A stretch of DNA of 64,000 nucleotides, taken from the NCBI GenBank assembly GCA_016708265.1, contig JADJGA010000004.1, positions 186,001 to 250,000 of the forward strand, given 5' to 3'. The notes under the pieces were generated by a model. That model did no database searches and was not told the origin of the DNA. It saw nothing but the letters and a program-made list of their open reading frames with translations. This document shows, piece by piece, positions 19,701-28,139 of this stretch (its first letter is position 1; every line of letters begins with the position of its first letter). Made by a program: the position numbers and the translations under genes. The DNA is from Saprospiraceae bacterium (GTDB taxonomy: Bacteria > Bacteroidota > Bacteroidia > Chitinophagales > Saprospiraceae).

Positions 19701-21464
19701 TTTACCACCTACAAATGGAACAGAAGCATAAGGGATGTTATCCGGAGGGAAATTTCCTAATTCATCTGCTACCTGATATTTCACTTTATAGCTTGTGGAA
19801 CTGCAATCCAAAATAACAGGGACTGGCAATACGACATCACTTCCACAGTTATAATCCTGAGTATTAATAGTGAGAATATCATTTACAGTTCCGGGAATTG
19901 TTACTACCGGATTTTTTGTATCCATTACTGCAATGATCTGAATGGTATCATATGATTCTCCGGTACAATTATCCATTACAATCCAATGTCTCAAAACTTT
20001 ATACGAATTCTGGTCAGGCTTGCACAGATATAATCTTTTATCTGAATAGCTTACCATTATATTTCCGCATAACGGACCGTCAGGCTGACCTGTAAGATCA
20101 ATATGAGGATTCCCTTTACTATCTTTCTTATAAGTGGAACAAGCTTCAATGAAAGGTTGATTACCAGCCATGCCATCCCAGTTTTTAGGGTATTTTATAT
20201 CTTCAAGTCCTGTACGAGTAGTAAATATAGTATCTATACAAGAAGTTAGATTGCCTGATTGATCCAGTGCAATCCATGTCCTGAAAATTCTGGATGTAAA
20301 TTGTGAAACACAGTTTTCGGTTTTCACATTATCATAATATTTTAAAGTGACATCACCACAGCCATTTGTACCTTTTGCAATATAGACAAATGGATTTGAT
20401 GTTGTCTGAATACTGGTATAATGTACTAAAGGAAAACCACCAGTAAGATCCTGAGGTCTGACACTATCAGAACATTTGACAGTATCTGAATCACATAAAA
20501 GTTCAGGAGCTGTTTTGTCCATAACGAACATATTTGACCAGCAACTGTTGCCACTACAAAGATGTTTTACAGTTACCATATATTTTTTTCCGATCATACT
20601 GTTGTTCAGAATAGCAGGACTGATAATATTACCCTGGGCATCCTGGATTTTTAAACTATATGAAGCATTCTCATAACGGGTACCTTCAAGGAACATGTCT
20701 GCTGTCAGTTCCCCTCCGCAATTTGCATCGAGTGATATCTGAACATTATTATTGCATGCCATTGTTATAGTATCCTCAATTTCTATATTCAGTACCTTGG
20801 TATCTATACATCCGTAAACTGATGTTTCGGTAACACTTAGATGATGAACCTGACCATTTGAAGAGGGATCCCAGCTTATGTATGCACGATAAGGGGGAAC
20901 AGTACTTGTGATCGATCCTCCATGATCCAATGACCAAACATAAGTACTACCTATATTTGATGCTGTGGTATAGAAGGTATCTTTATCTTCACAAACAAAA
21001 GGATCACCTATGATACGTGTATGAGGGTACGAACACCCTGCTGAATTAAAGGAGACTACACTAGCTCCATTAGTCGCCTGCAGACTAAATGCTAATCCAT
21101 CAACATGAATACCAGTCAATTCAAAAATTCCACCACCTGAATTTGTGAAATTTGTTCCGCCCGGACCAGTGTTAAATTGAAATGGAGGGGCTGGCGGAGC
21201 GGGACTTGGATTTACATAAAATCCATTTACAGATCCGGGCACAATATACCAGGGTCCTGCACCTCCACCCGTAATCCGGAGTGTAGATGTAAATTGGCCG
21301 TCAAGCGGGCAACTGGCATTGCTAAGACATACACAGGAATTGACTATTGTGCCTGTCTGTGCCTGAATAACTCCTGCAAGCAGCAAGAGGAACATCAAAG
21401 TTAGTAACGGTTTTGATGAAAACCTCAAAAACCTTTTTTCCAAATAATGTAATGGTTTTCTCAT
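16779..21464 (-). CDS. Giant T9SS-secreted surface protein, paralogue of its downstream neighbour
   Basis: A 1561-aa exported protein with the same architecture as the downstream gene. It has a signal peptide with core FSSKPLLTLMFLLLLAGVIQAQ-like (residues about 14-36). HYR/Ig-like cysteine-rich modules follow to about 1130. A carboxypeptidase-regulatory-like fold (NLDGLVRKPNDQPVDNV) lies near 1150 and a dockerin pair (STMDIVLMQKHILN, NVSAADILEMRKIVLG) near 1215-1260. A cohesin-like domain (LGTQFTLEFDASSLVYNG) lies near 1355-1430. The T9SS type A tail runs from NTPNPFSEKTTIGF to the end. Having dockerin and cohesin-like folds in both paralogues raises the possibility of mutual binding. The ECF sigma factor is transcribed divergently, with a 350-bp gap. 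Confidence 0.88.
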   Translation of the reverse strand: MRKPLHYLEKRFLRFSSKPLLTLMFLLLLAGVIQAQTGTIVNSCVCLSNASCPLDGQFTSTLRITGGGAGPWYIVPGSVNGFYVNPSPAPPAPPFQFNTGPGGTNFTNSGGGIFELTGIHVDGLAFSLQATNGASVVSFNSAGCSYPHTRIIGDPFVCEDKDTFYTTASNIGSTYVWSLDHGGSITSTVPPYRAYISWDPSSNGQVHHLSVTETSVYGCIDTKVLNIEIEDTITMACNNNVQISLDANCGGELTADMFLEGTRYENASYSLKIQDAQGNIISPAILNNSMIGKKYMVTVKHLCSGNSCWSNMFVMDKTAPELLCDSDTVKCSDSVRPQDLTGGFPLVHYTSIQTTSNPFVYIAKGTNGCGDVTLKYYDNVKTENCVSQFTSRIFRTWIALDQSGNLTSCIDTIFTTRTGLEDIKYPKNWDGMAGNQPFIEACSTYKKDSKGNPHIDLTGQPDGPLCGNIMVSYSDKRLYLCKPDQNSYKVLRHWIVMDNCTGESYDTIQIIAVMDTKNPVVTIPGTVNDILTINTQDYNCGSDVVLPVPVILDCSSTSYKVKYQVADELGNFPPDNIPYASVPFVGGKYKIPNIPAGLARVKYIVEDACGNTTEKIITIKVLDNLPPQAICDAHTSITLNENGWGYLNKMTFDDGSYDNCTSVTFRVRRMSSTCDPTDTQWKDGLTFCCADVASSPVMVELEVTDKNGFKNTCMAQVFVNDKEVPKIICPSNGEVSCKFDYSNLSVFGTVRTNKNDVQKIYITDAENGGYKYFGLDGYATDNCNVIIEPLTPSVTINNCGIGTITRPFRAKDSQGNLSTICYQTILVKDFRPFTPTLDIDWPDDYNVAGCLNESVLPDNLPEKYGWPKLIGEDRCSMVAMDYDDLVFEHIDGMCYKILRKWRVVDWCQYNQNDPINSPGYWEYTQNLIINDDVNPVVTGGCQPVNTVSLGNCRYKLSFAASGTDNCTAPQYLAWSYKLQKNNSQTDFVTGNTKEFNIELSKGTHRITWFATDHCGNIGQCSQTFTVVDNKKPTPQCIEGLVTVLLPVTGQVTINASSFNVHSFDDCTNSNYGTCGCLTDLKFSFSQNVNNKTRLLTCADIGDGRKDTIGLQMWVTDESGNQDFCNTFIILQDNSNVCPDYFPPHDTTYYNLDGLVRKPNDQPVDNVNIVLRNESTEFSQRFNSTNSGKFEFLKLADNYNYYIEADKSGDDANGLSTMDIVLMQKHILNIKKLDSPYKLIAADVNNSGNVSAADILEMRKIVLGESDVFKSNNSWRFIDSDLKLNENSNLKNISSQIVIGNQLEDISKNYTAIKIGDVNYSALTSSTSGLKPRSDIPYDLIAEDKTYRSGENISLEILPSTDINFLGTQFTLEFDASSLVYNGMESKILGISENNVNATNAQNGIITVSFDESGMKKILSGESILTVNFTSIDNGTLSQRVKISSKVTEAEIYEATGSSIEEKSVKLRFDNDKIDFSFEVFQNTPNPFSEKTTIGFILPEAGLTILKVYDLAGKEVYQARKDAAKGYNEFEINNNDLDVKGMLYYKLESGQYSEMKKMILIR

Positions 21465-21814
21465 CAGATTAATTTTTTTTAATTCATTTTTTTAATGTAC
21501 ATGGCTATGCCACATTCATCATAGCAATATGCTAAGATTCCTTTTTCATCAAGTCAATAAATCCAATAAGCGTACCAAAAACCGATTGGTATTATAGATA
21601 GTTTTAATGTGTCAACAAATTAAGATTTACTTTAATTTATTTATGATTGATATTGATATTAAATTCACAAAAAAAAAATTAAAAAAATTTGGCTTTTTTT
21701 TTCACTATTCTTTTCGATTATCCTGATTTTTAAGAAAAACAACATATATTTGAAAAAAAGTAAATGTTTTAGCAGCATTTTTTACTTTCCTTCGTTTAGA
21801 TATTATATGAAAAT
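21465..21814. other. Divergent promoter region between surface-protein genes and ECF sigma factor
   Basis: A 350-bp spacer with no gene and many T and A runs. On the plus strand, TATATTTG at 21745-21752 fits the Bacteroidota -7 element (TAnnTTTG), about 60 bp before the sigma-factor ATG. The matching -33 TTTG is not clear. No strong hairpin is visible. The promoter for the two giant surface-protein genes must lie here too, but I could not place it. Confidence 0.4.
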
Positions 21815-22378
21815 ATGGAACGATCGTATGACATACAAAAACATGAAAGAGATCTAATAGATGCAGTTCTCAGAAATGAGCGCTGGGCACAAAAATCTCT
21901 TTATGAAGACTATTACGGGTCTTTGATGCCTCTTTGTATGCGTTACGCTGATTCAGACAAAGATGCAGAAGATATTTTGCACGAAAGTTTCATCAAAATT
22001 TTTAAAAATATTGAAAAATATGATCCGGGTACTTCATTGAAAAACTGGATGGTAAGAATAGTTATCAATACAGCTATTGATAACTACCGAAAAAGAGAGA
22101 AGAAAAAAATTGTAGGACTGGAAAATGTATATAATCTCAAAGTTAAGGAACCAAATGCTTTACAAACATTGACTGCAGAGGAAATTATTGCTTCAATGCA
22201 GCAACTGACTCAGATTTACAGGACTGTATTCAATATGTTTGTTGTGGAAGGATACTCACATAAAGAGATCTCTGAAACACTGAATATAAGCGAAAGTACA
22301 TCCCGAAGCAATCTGGTTAAAGCAAGGAAGAGGCTGAAAGAGATTTTGCTTTCTAATGATAAATTTTATGGAAGATAA
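21815..22378 (+). CDS. ECF-type RNA polymerase sigma factor
   Basis: A 187-aa sigma-70 family ECF factor. Region 2 is seen in LYEDYYGSLMPLCMRYADS, DAEDILHESFIKIFKNI and LKNWMVRIVINTAIDNYRK. Region 4 helix-turn-helix is VEGYSHKEISETLNISESTSRSNLVKARKRL. It binds core polymerase and redirects it to a small regulon. Its last codons overlap the start of the next gene, which looks like its membrane-bound anti-sigma partner. The divergent T9SS surface-protein genes are plausible targets by position only. Confidence 0.92.
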   Translation: MERSYDIQKHERDLIDAVLRNERWAQKSLYEDYYGSLMPLCMRYADSDKDAEDILHESFIKIFKNIEKYDPGTSLKNWMVRIVINTAIDNYRKREKKKIVGLENVYNLKVKEPNALQTLTAEEIIASMQQLTQIYRTVFNMFVVEGYSHKEISETLNISESTSRSNLVKARKRLKEILLSNDKFYGR

Positions 22379-23936
22379 GAGATTTGATAAAATAATTGAG
22401 AACATGATCGATGAATATCAGGTAAAATATTCACTTGATTCCTGGCGCAGACTGGAACACAAACTCAATTATGAAGAAAAGGAAGATGCAATATTCGACA
22501 GAGTAATAGCAAATAAACTCAATAATTTCAGCATTCCTATGAGTGCAAGTTCTTTTGCACGATTTGAAAAAAAGGCAAATCTTAATTCTTACAGATCATA
22601 CAGAAAGCTCATATATATTATAGGTATTGCTGCTTCTTTCTTATTAATGATCTTTACTTTAGGCTATGATGCAATTTTTGAAAAAAACAGATCAAATACA
22701 GTTGAATTAGCTAAAAATCATTCTACTTCTGATATAACAGCAAAAAAAAGCCAAAAGAATGGTTATATTTTCAAAGCATCTGATAAATCTGAAAAAACAT
22801 CTCAAAGTATTATTAATACTATTGTAAAAAGTGATAACAGAAAAATAACACTCCACAACTTAAATCCAATTAAAATAATTAATCCAGCGTCTGATTTTGG
22901 AATTAAATACTCTTTCCTAAATTACAATTCATTCTTGATCTTATCAAATAATTCTTTGGCCAACGATCTAAGTTTGACAAAATATGATCTTGACAGGAAT
23001 AATTTATATGCTGTATATGCTGTTAACAATATCACTTGGAATATAATAAATTTCAATGAGTTAATTCAGATGGATGAATTGGGTCCGGAATTTGAGCAGG
23101 GCATTAGTATTCAAGATAACAATGAGGAAGCAATCAGGATTGAGGATATTCAGAGATCAAAATCTGACAAATTTATTAATGATGCTGAATATGCCATTTC
23201 TGACAACATAGAAGATGAAAAAATTAAAGAAGCGGGAACTGAATCTGAAGGTACTGGAAAATTGAACATTCAGGCCTATGGTAGCCCTGTTATGAATTTA
23301 ATAAAAACACCTAATGATATTGCGTTAAAAGTACCAGGTTATGACCACAGTTCGATCGGTTACAATGTCGGGCTGGGAATATCGAGGAGTTCTGGGAAAC
23401 ATGAATTTGGGCTTGGATTTGAATATGAGGGATTATTTTATTCTCCAAAGAAAGTTGTGGTTGCTCAGGGCAATAAATCATATTGGCTGGATAAGATTGG
23501 TATAAATAAAATCGGGATTCCATTTTTTTACAAATTTCATTTTGAAACAGGAAATAAGATCGACCTTTATGCGTCAGCAAGTATAAATCCACTTTTCATA
23601 ACCAAATCAAGTTATGAATTCATAGAAAATGAAGAAGGAACTGGTAATTTGAGTAAACTGGCCAGCGAATTGCTTGAAAACAATGATTTTAAACAAACAG
23701 TTTATGCCTCCAAAGAGTATGCCAAAGGGATACTGGAAGGTGGAAATACTTCAGGTAACACAAGTCTGGCAATGAATCTCGGATTAGGTTTAAAAACACA
23801 GCTCTCACATGGAATTGAATTATATTTTGAACCAGAGATTTCAACTTCTCTTTTAAACGGTGATATTGGACCCAATAATGACAGAATTACTTCATTCAAT
23901 TTCAAAATTGGTATCAATAAATCATTCAATTTATAA
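22368..23936 (+). CDS. Putative double-membrane-spanning anti-sigma factor (inner-membrane helix plus outer-membrane barrel)
   Basis: About 522 aa from the ATG at 22368 (an alternative ATG is at 22356). The order is a cytoplasmic N-terminal part of about 80 residues with repeated FDRVIANKLNNF / FARFEKKANL motifs, then one transmembrane helix (LIYIIGIAASFLLMIFTLGY, about 83-103). A long polar, Asn/Asp/Glu-rich low-complexity linker spans about 105-310. The C-terminal 200 residues have alternating hydrophobic strands typical of an outer-membrane beta-barrel and end in a strand closing with Phe-Asn-Leu. This layout matches the dual-membrane-spanning anti-sigma (Dma) family described in Bacteroides. 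The 11-bp overlap with the ECF sigma gene supports a sigma/anti-sigma pair. Confidence 0.7.
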   Translation: MEDKRFDKIIENMIDEYQVKYSLDSWRRLEHKLNYEEKEDAIFDRVIANKLNNFSIPMSASSFARFEKKANLNSYRSYRKLIYIIGIAASFLLMIFTLGYDAIFEKNRSNTVELAKNHSTSDITAKKSQKNGYIFKASDKSEKTSQSIINTIVKSDNRKITLHNLNPIKIINPASDFGIKYSFLNYNSFLILSNNSLANDLSLTKYDLDRNNLYAVYAVNNITWNIINFNELIQMDELGPEFEQGISIQDNNEEAIRIEDIQRSKSDKFINDAEYAISDNIEDEKIKEAGTESEGTGKLNIQAYGSPVMNLIKTPNDIALKVPGYDHSSIGYNVGLGISRSSGKHEFGLGFEYEGLFYSPKKVVVAQGNKSYWLDKIGINKIGIPFFYKFHFETGNKIDLYASASINPLFITKSSYEFIENEEGTGNLSKLASELLENNDFKQTVYASKEYAKGILEGGNTSGNTSLAMNLGLGLKTQLSHGIELYFEPEISTSLLNGDIGPNNDRITSFNFKIGINKSFNL

Positions 23937-23942
23937 TTATTT

Positions 23943-23973
23943 TTTGTATATAATCAAAAAAAAATTATATTTG
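23943..23973 (+). promoter_or_regulatory. Bacteroidota-type promoter of the nucleotidyltransferase gene
   Basis: A -33 TTTG (23943-23946) and a -7 element TATATTTG (23966-23973) are separated by 19 bp. This fits the Bacteroidota housekeeping consensus (TTTG / TAnnTTTG). The ATG of the downstream gene is 29 bp after the -7 element. Confidence 0.55.
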
Positions 23974-24002
23974 CATCATTATTTCAGTAATCAGATGTAA
24001 GC

Positions 24003-24917
24003 ATGAAACCGACTTTAGTAGTTTTGGCTGCCGGTATGGGTAGCAGGTATGGGGGATTAAAACAAATGGATGCATTTGGCCCAAATGGTGAAACAATTCT
24101 TGATTTTTCAATCTTCGATGCCATTAATTCCGGTTTTGGCAAAGTAGTTTTCATTATCAGACAATCATTTCTTGAAGATTTTAAAAATTTCTTCAGTGGG
24201 AAATTTGAGGATAAAATTGAAGTTGAGTATGTAACTCAGGAACTTGATAAATTACCTGAAGGCTTCGGACCTTTTGAAAGACAAAAACCCTGGGGAACAG
24301 CTCATGCTGTTCAAATGGCTGCGGGAGTAGTTGATGAACCTTTCCTTGTCATTAATGCTGATGATTATTATGGCAGAGATGCTTATATAGTTGCTTTTGA
24401 TTATTTCAATGAATATCCCCTTTCCAGATTGGACGATATAGATATATTCTTTGTGATGGGATACAAACTTAAAAAGACATTATCAGATCATGGTACTGTA
24501 AACAGAGGTGTATGTGAAGCTGATAAGGATGGGAATCTCATAGATATCAAAGAATGTAAAAAAATTGGAAAAGAAAGTGACGGAATCATCAGATATCCAC
24601 AAGGTGACGGGAAAAATGTCTTAAGTGAAGAAAGTCTTGTTTCAATGAATATGTGGGGATTTTATCCAAGTTATTTTGACTATTTTGACAAAAACTTCAG
24701 GGTTTTCCTGGATGAACATGGTTCCAATCCAACTTCTGAATATTACATTCCTGATCTTATAGATTTGCTTATTAAAGAAGGCAGTGCAATAGTAAAAGTT
24801 TTAAGCTCGGACAGTGAATGGTTTGGAGTAACATACCAGGAAGACAAACCCTTTGTCACACAAAAACTGCAGGAACTGATAGATGAGGGTTTCTATCCGA
24901 ATAATTTATGGGAATAG
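24003..24917 (+). CDS. Sugar-phosphate nucleotidyltransferase-like protein
   Basis: A 304-aa nucleotidyltransferase with a GT-A-like Rossmann fold. The N-terminus reads LVVLAAGMGSRYGGLKQMD, the nucleotide-binding G-x-G-x-R signature. The PWGTAHAVQMA and INADDYYGRDA blocks match the NDP-sugar pyrophosphorylase family, where the Asp pair binds Mg2+. The remaining half forms a beta-rich C-terminal part. It probably activates a sugar phosphate for cell-envelope synthesis. The exact substrate cannot be read from sequence. It is preceded by a recognisable promoter and converges with the NUDIX gene, 9 bp apart. Confidence 0.8.
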   Translation: MKPTLVVLAAGMGSRYGGLKQMDAFGPNGETILDFSIFDAINSGFGKVVFIIRQSFLEDFKNFFSGKFEDKIEVEYVTQELDKLPEGFGPFERQKPWGTAHAVQMAAGVVDEPFLVINADDYYGRDAYIVAFDYFNEYPLSRLDDIDIFFVMGYKLKKTLSDHGTVNRGVCEADKDGNLIDIKECKKIGKESDGIIRYPQGDGKNVLSEESLVSMNMWGFYPSYFDYFDKNFRVFLDEHGSNPTSEYYIPDLIDLLIKEGSAIVKVLSSDSEWFGVTYQEDKPFVTQKLQELIDEGFYPNNLWE

Positions 24918-24926
24918 TCAAGTAGC

Positions 24927-25541
24927 TTAAATTATTTCCAGTTTTTTTAACAGATCCTCAATGCTTGCATAAATATGATGTGAGAGGAAAAATTCATTGG
25001 GATCTATCCATTTTGCTTCAAATATCATCTCTTTTTCCTGTGGATAAAGTTTTATCTGGTTTGATTTCATGTAATACCAATGTGAAATTTTAAGACAACT
25101 GGTCTTATTTTTAAAAATATGATATGTTTTTCCTGCTTTAATCCCTAAATCAATTTGTTTAAGCCCGGTTTCTTCCATTACTTCCCTGATGGCAGCATTT
25201 TCCTTAGTCTCACCAGTATCAATCTGACCTTTTGGTAAATCCCAGAATCCTTTTCTGAAAATAACAAGCAGTTCTCCTTTATCATTGAAAGCTATACCTC
25301 CGGCTGCTTTTATTGGCTGGGCTATTGTTTTCAGATCCAGATAAATCTTTTTGGCTGTTTCATCATAAAGTACAATAGATTCAAAATCCATACCTTTCTC
25401 CATCATATCAATGTAATTAAGTAAGAATTTTGGCTTTCCAGGGTACTTTGCGATGAATATATTATGCTTTTTTTCAAAATTCTTAACATCATTTTCAGAA
25501 ATAAGTATTAAAGGTTTTTCATTAATATAAATTTTGTACAT
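24927..25541 (-). CDS. NUDIX hydrolase
   Basis: A 204-aa protein. The central NUDIX box G-x5-E-x7-REVxEExG is complete (GQIDTGETKENAAIREVMEETG, broken here as GQIDTGETK + ENAAIREVMEETG). It lies within the standard fold beginning AAGGIAFNDKGELLVIFRKG. Residues 1-65 precede the fold and resemble no domain I can name. The enzyme should hydrolyse a nucleoside diphosphate linked to another moiety, possibly dinucleoside polyphosphate or NDP-sugar. The start is 20 bp from the divergent pyrE start, so the two genes share a promoter region. Confidence 0.88.
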   Translation of the reverse strand: MYKIYINEKPLILISENDVKNFEKKHNIFIAKYPGKPKFLLNYIDMMEKGMDFESIVLYDETAKKIYLDLKTIAQPIKAAGGIAFNDKGELLVIFRKGFWDLPKGQIDTGETKENAAIREVMEETGLKQIDLGIKAGKTYHIFKNKTSCLKISHWYYMKSNQIKLYPQEKEMIFEAKWIDPNEFFLSHHIYASIEDLLKKLEII

Positions 25542-25544
25542 TTG
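25537..25544 (+). promoter_or_regulatory. Candidate -7 element for pyrE
   Basis: TACATTTG at this position fits TAnnTTTG and is 17 bp before the pyrE ATG, overlapping the first codon of the divergent NUDIX gene. A T-rich stretch near 25515-25519 sits at the right distance for a -33 box but is not a perfect TTTG. Confidence 0.4.
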
Positions 25545-25561
25545 TCCGATTATTTTTTATT

Positions 25562-26198
25562 ATGTTTCATTCAACAGTGTTCGCTAAAAATCTTTTGCAA
25601 ATTAAAGCAATTCAGATAAACTTACAAAATCTTTTTGTATGGGCTTCTGGTATTCATTCCCAATTTATTGTGACAACAGGATTTCCCTTTCTTATCCTGA
25701 AGTCGTGATCAGATAATTGCAAGCCTGCTGGAAATTGTAAAAAAGTACGAAAATATTGATTATATTGCAGGTGTAGCAACTGCCGGAATTCCCTGGGGTA
25801 TACTTGTTGCTGACAGAATAAAAAAACCATTTATTTATGTCAGAGCGGAGGCGAAATCACATGGAAGAAAAAATCAGATAGAGGGTGAATTGATACAAGG
25901 TAACTCAGTTTTGATTATTGAAGATCTTATTTCAACAGGAGGCAGTTCAATAAAAGCAGTTGAGGCAGTTAGAAGCAACAGTTGTAAAGTTGCAGGAGTT
26001 ATTTCTCTTTTCGATTATAAACTGGATGCTGCCCGCAAAAATTTTGAACAGATGTCCTGTAATTATGAAAGTATTTGTGATTTTGATATTTTAATCAATG
26101 AAGCAAGAATACTGAGTTACATTACCGAAAAGGAACATGATACTATAAAAAAATGGAAAACTGATCCCGAAAATTGGTACAAAAATATAAACTACTGA
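25562..26198 (+). pseudogene. pyrE: Orotate phosphoribosyltransferase, two frameshifts
   Basis: PyrE joins orotate and PRPP to form OMP in pyrimidine synthesis. From the ATG at 25562 the frame reads LLQIKAIQINLQNLFVWASGIHS, a clear PyrE N-terminus. It loses register at the CCC near 25658-25661 and again near 25701. With one base restored at each point the product is 212 aa, normal for the family. The PRPP-binding motif VLIIEDLISTGGSS and the KSHGRKNQIEGEL loop are intact. Both defects are single missing bases within 45 bp of each other. PyrE is normally needed for prototrophy, so assembly error is as likely as real inactivation. The M42 peptidase gene follows after 2 bp. Confidence 0.85.
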
Positions 26199-26200
26199 AA

Positions 26201-27274
26201 ATGGATAAAAAATCAGAGAAATTTTTATTTGAATATTTGAATAATGCATCCCCAACTGGTTATGAAGCCAGCGGTCAGAGAATATGGATTGAATACCTTA
26301 AACCTTATATTGATACTTGGAAAAGTGATAATTACGGTACAGTATACGGAATTATCAATCCAGATAAAGAATTCAGGGTTATTATTGAAGCACATGCCGA
26401 TGAAATAGGTTGGAGAGTAAATTACATAAATGATAAAGGATTAATATATGTGATAAAAAACGGGGGTTCAGATCACTTAATTGCGCCATCTAAAAGAGTA
26501 AACATTCAGACTGATGAGTCAGGAATTATAAAAGGTGTTTTTGGCTGGCCTGCAATTCATACAAGAAATTCCAAAGAAAACAACAAACATCCGGAGACAG
26601 ATAACATTTTTATTGATGTTGGAGCAGGTTCAAAAGATGAAGTTCTCAAAATGGGTATAAATGTAGGCAATCCAATCACATTTGTCGATAATCTCGAAGA
26701 TTTAAATGGCAAATATTATGTCGGAAGAGCGCTTGACAATCGTATGGGTGGTTTCTGTATAGCTGAGGTTGCAAGAAAATTGTATGAAAATAAAATTGAT
26801 CTTCCTTTTGGATTATATATTGTTAATTCAGTTCAGGAAGAAGTTGGCCTCCGTGGTGCTCAGATGATCACTGAAACCATTAAGCCAAATGCTGCTGTAA
26901 TTACAGATGTGAGCCATGACACCTCCACACCTATGATAGATAAAAATACATATGGAGAGATAGAATGTGGCAAGGGACCGGAACTGACCTATGCACCTTC
27001 TGTTCACAACAAACTGCTTTCTGTGGTCTTAAATGCTGCCAAACAGAATAATATTCCTTACCAGAGATCAGCAGCCTCAAGAAGTACAGGAACTGATACA
27101 GATGTATTCGCATATTCAAATGGCGGAGTACCATCAGCCCTTATCTCTCTGCCTTTAAGGTATATGCACACTACTGTTGAAATGGCACACAAAGATGATA
27201 TTGAGCATGTGATAAATCTTATCTATTATACTTTGCTGGGCATTCATCCTGATATGGAGCTTAAATATATCTGA
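26201..27274 (+). CDS. M42 family metallopeptidase
   Basis: A dinuclear-zinc aminopeptidase of the M42 (glutamyl aminopeptidase / TET-like) family, about 357 aa from the ATG at 26201. The longer frame from 26174 overlaps pyrE and is unlikely. Visible metal and catalytic residues are IIEAHADEIGW (His, Asp), ALDNRMGG (bridging Asp), VQEEVGLRGA (Glu-Glu), VITDVSHDT (Asp) and RYMHTTVEM (His). These enzymes form large cytoplasmic dodecamers that trim peptides. It lies 2 bp downstream of pyrE, so probably co-transcribed, and upstream of panB by 44 bp. Confidence 0.92.
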   Translation: MDKKSEKFLFEYLNNASPTGYEASGQRIWIEYLKPYIDTWKSDNYGTVYGIINPDKEFRVIIEAHADEIGWRVNYINDKGLIYVIKNGGSDHLIAPSKRVNIQTDESGIIKGVFGWPAIHTRNSKENNKHPETDNIFIDVGAGSKDEVLKMGINVGNPITFVDNLEDLNGKYYVGRALDNRMGGFCIAEVARKLYENKIDLPFGLYIVNSVQEEVGLRGAQMITETIKPNAAVITDVSHDTSTPMIDKNTYGEIECGKGPELTYAPSVHNKLLSVVLNAAKQNNIPYQRSAASRSTGTDTDVFAYSNGGVPSALISLPLRYMHTTVEMAHKDDIEHVINLIYYTLLGIHPDMELKYI

Positions 27275-27318
27275 TTTGGCTTTTTTTACTTTTAATCACG
27301 TTTGTAAATAAACTTAGA

Positions 27319-28134
27319 ATGTCGACATTCGTAAACGCAAAAAGGATCACGACTCATGTCCTTCGTGCAATGAAAGAAAATAAAGAGAAGATAGCTATGC
27401 TTACTGCTTACGATTATTCACTGGCAAAAATTCTCGACCTTTCGGGTATTGATGTTATACTGGTGGGTGATTCAGCATCGAATGTAATGGCAGGACATCA
27501 GACTACATTGCCTATTACTCTTGATCAGATGATATATCATGCGCAATCGGTTGTAAGAGCCGTTGAACGGGCACTGATAGTAGTGGATCTTCCTTTCGGG
27601 TCATATCAGGGAGACTCCAAAAATGCTTTGGAATCTGCAATAAGAATCATGAAAGAATCGGGAGCTCATGCAGTGAAAGCTGAGGGTGGAAGGGAAATAA
27701 AAGAATCAGTAGAAAGAATCATTTCAGCAGGAATACCGGTTATGGGCCATCTTGGACTGACCCCTCAGTCGATATATAAATACGGAACTTATTCAGTGCG
27801 TGCCAAGGAACAGGAAGAAGCAGAAAAACTTAAGGAGGATGCATTACTGCTGGAAGATATCGGTTGTTTTGCAGTAGTTTTGGAGAAAATACCTGCATCT
27901 CTTTCAAAGGAAGTCACCGAATCACTGCTAATACCTACTATAGGAATTGGCGCTGGAGGACAAACTGATGGACAAGTCCTTGTACTCCACGACATGCTTG
28001 GAATAACAAAAGGATTCAATCCAAGATTTCTCAGAAGATACCTTGATCTCTCCACTGACATTTCAAATGCAGTAATCAGATACATAGAAGATGTCAGAGC
28101 ATGTGATTTTCCAAACGAAAATGAACAATACTGA
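27319..28134 (+). CDS. panB: 3-methyl-2-oxobutanoate hydroxymethyltransferase
   Basis: PanB transfers a hydroxymethyl group from methylene-THF to 2-oxoisovalerate, giving ketopantoate for pantothenate and coenzyme A. The 271-aa length is typical. The signatures are MLTAYDYSLAKI, VGDSASNVMAGH, DLPFGSYQ, AVKAEGG, IPVMGHLGLTPQS and GIGAGGQTDGQVLVLHDMLG. The protein has the usual TIM-barrel Mg2+ site (Asp in VGDS, Glu in KAEGG). The TraB/GumN gene starts 5 bp downstream and is probably in the same transcript. Confidence 0.96.
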   Translation: MSTFVNAKRITTHVLRAMKENKEKIAMLTAYDYSLAKILDLSGIDVILVGDSASNVMAGHQTTLPITLDQMIYHAQSVVRAVERALIVVDLPFGSYQGDSKNALESAIRIMKESGAHAVKAEGGREIKESVERIISAGIPVMGHLGLTPQSIYKYGTYSVRAKEQEEAEKLKEDALLLEDIGCFAVVLEKIPASLSKEVTESLLIPTIGIGAGGQTDGQVLVLHDMLGITKGFNPRFLRRYLDLSTDISNAVIRYIEDVRACDFPNENEQY

Positions 28135-28139
28135 TCTTG

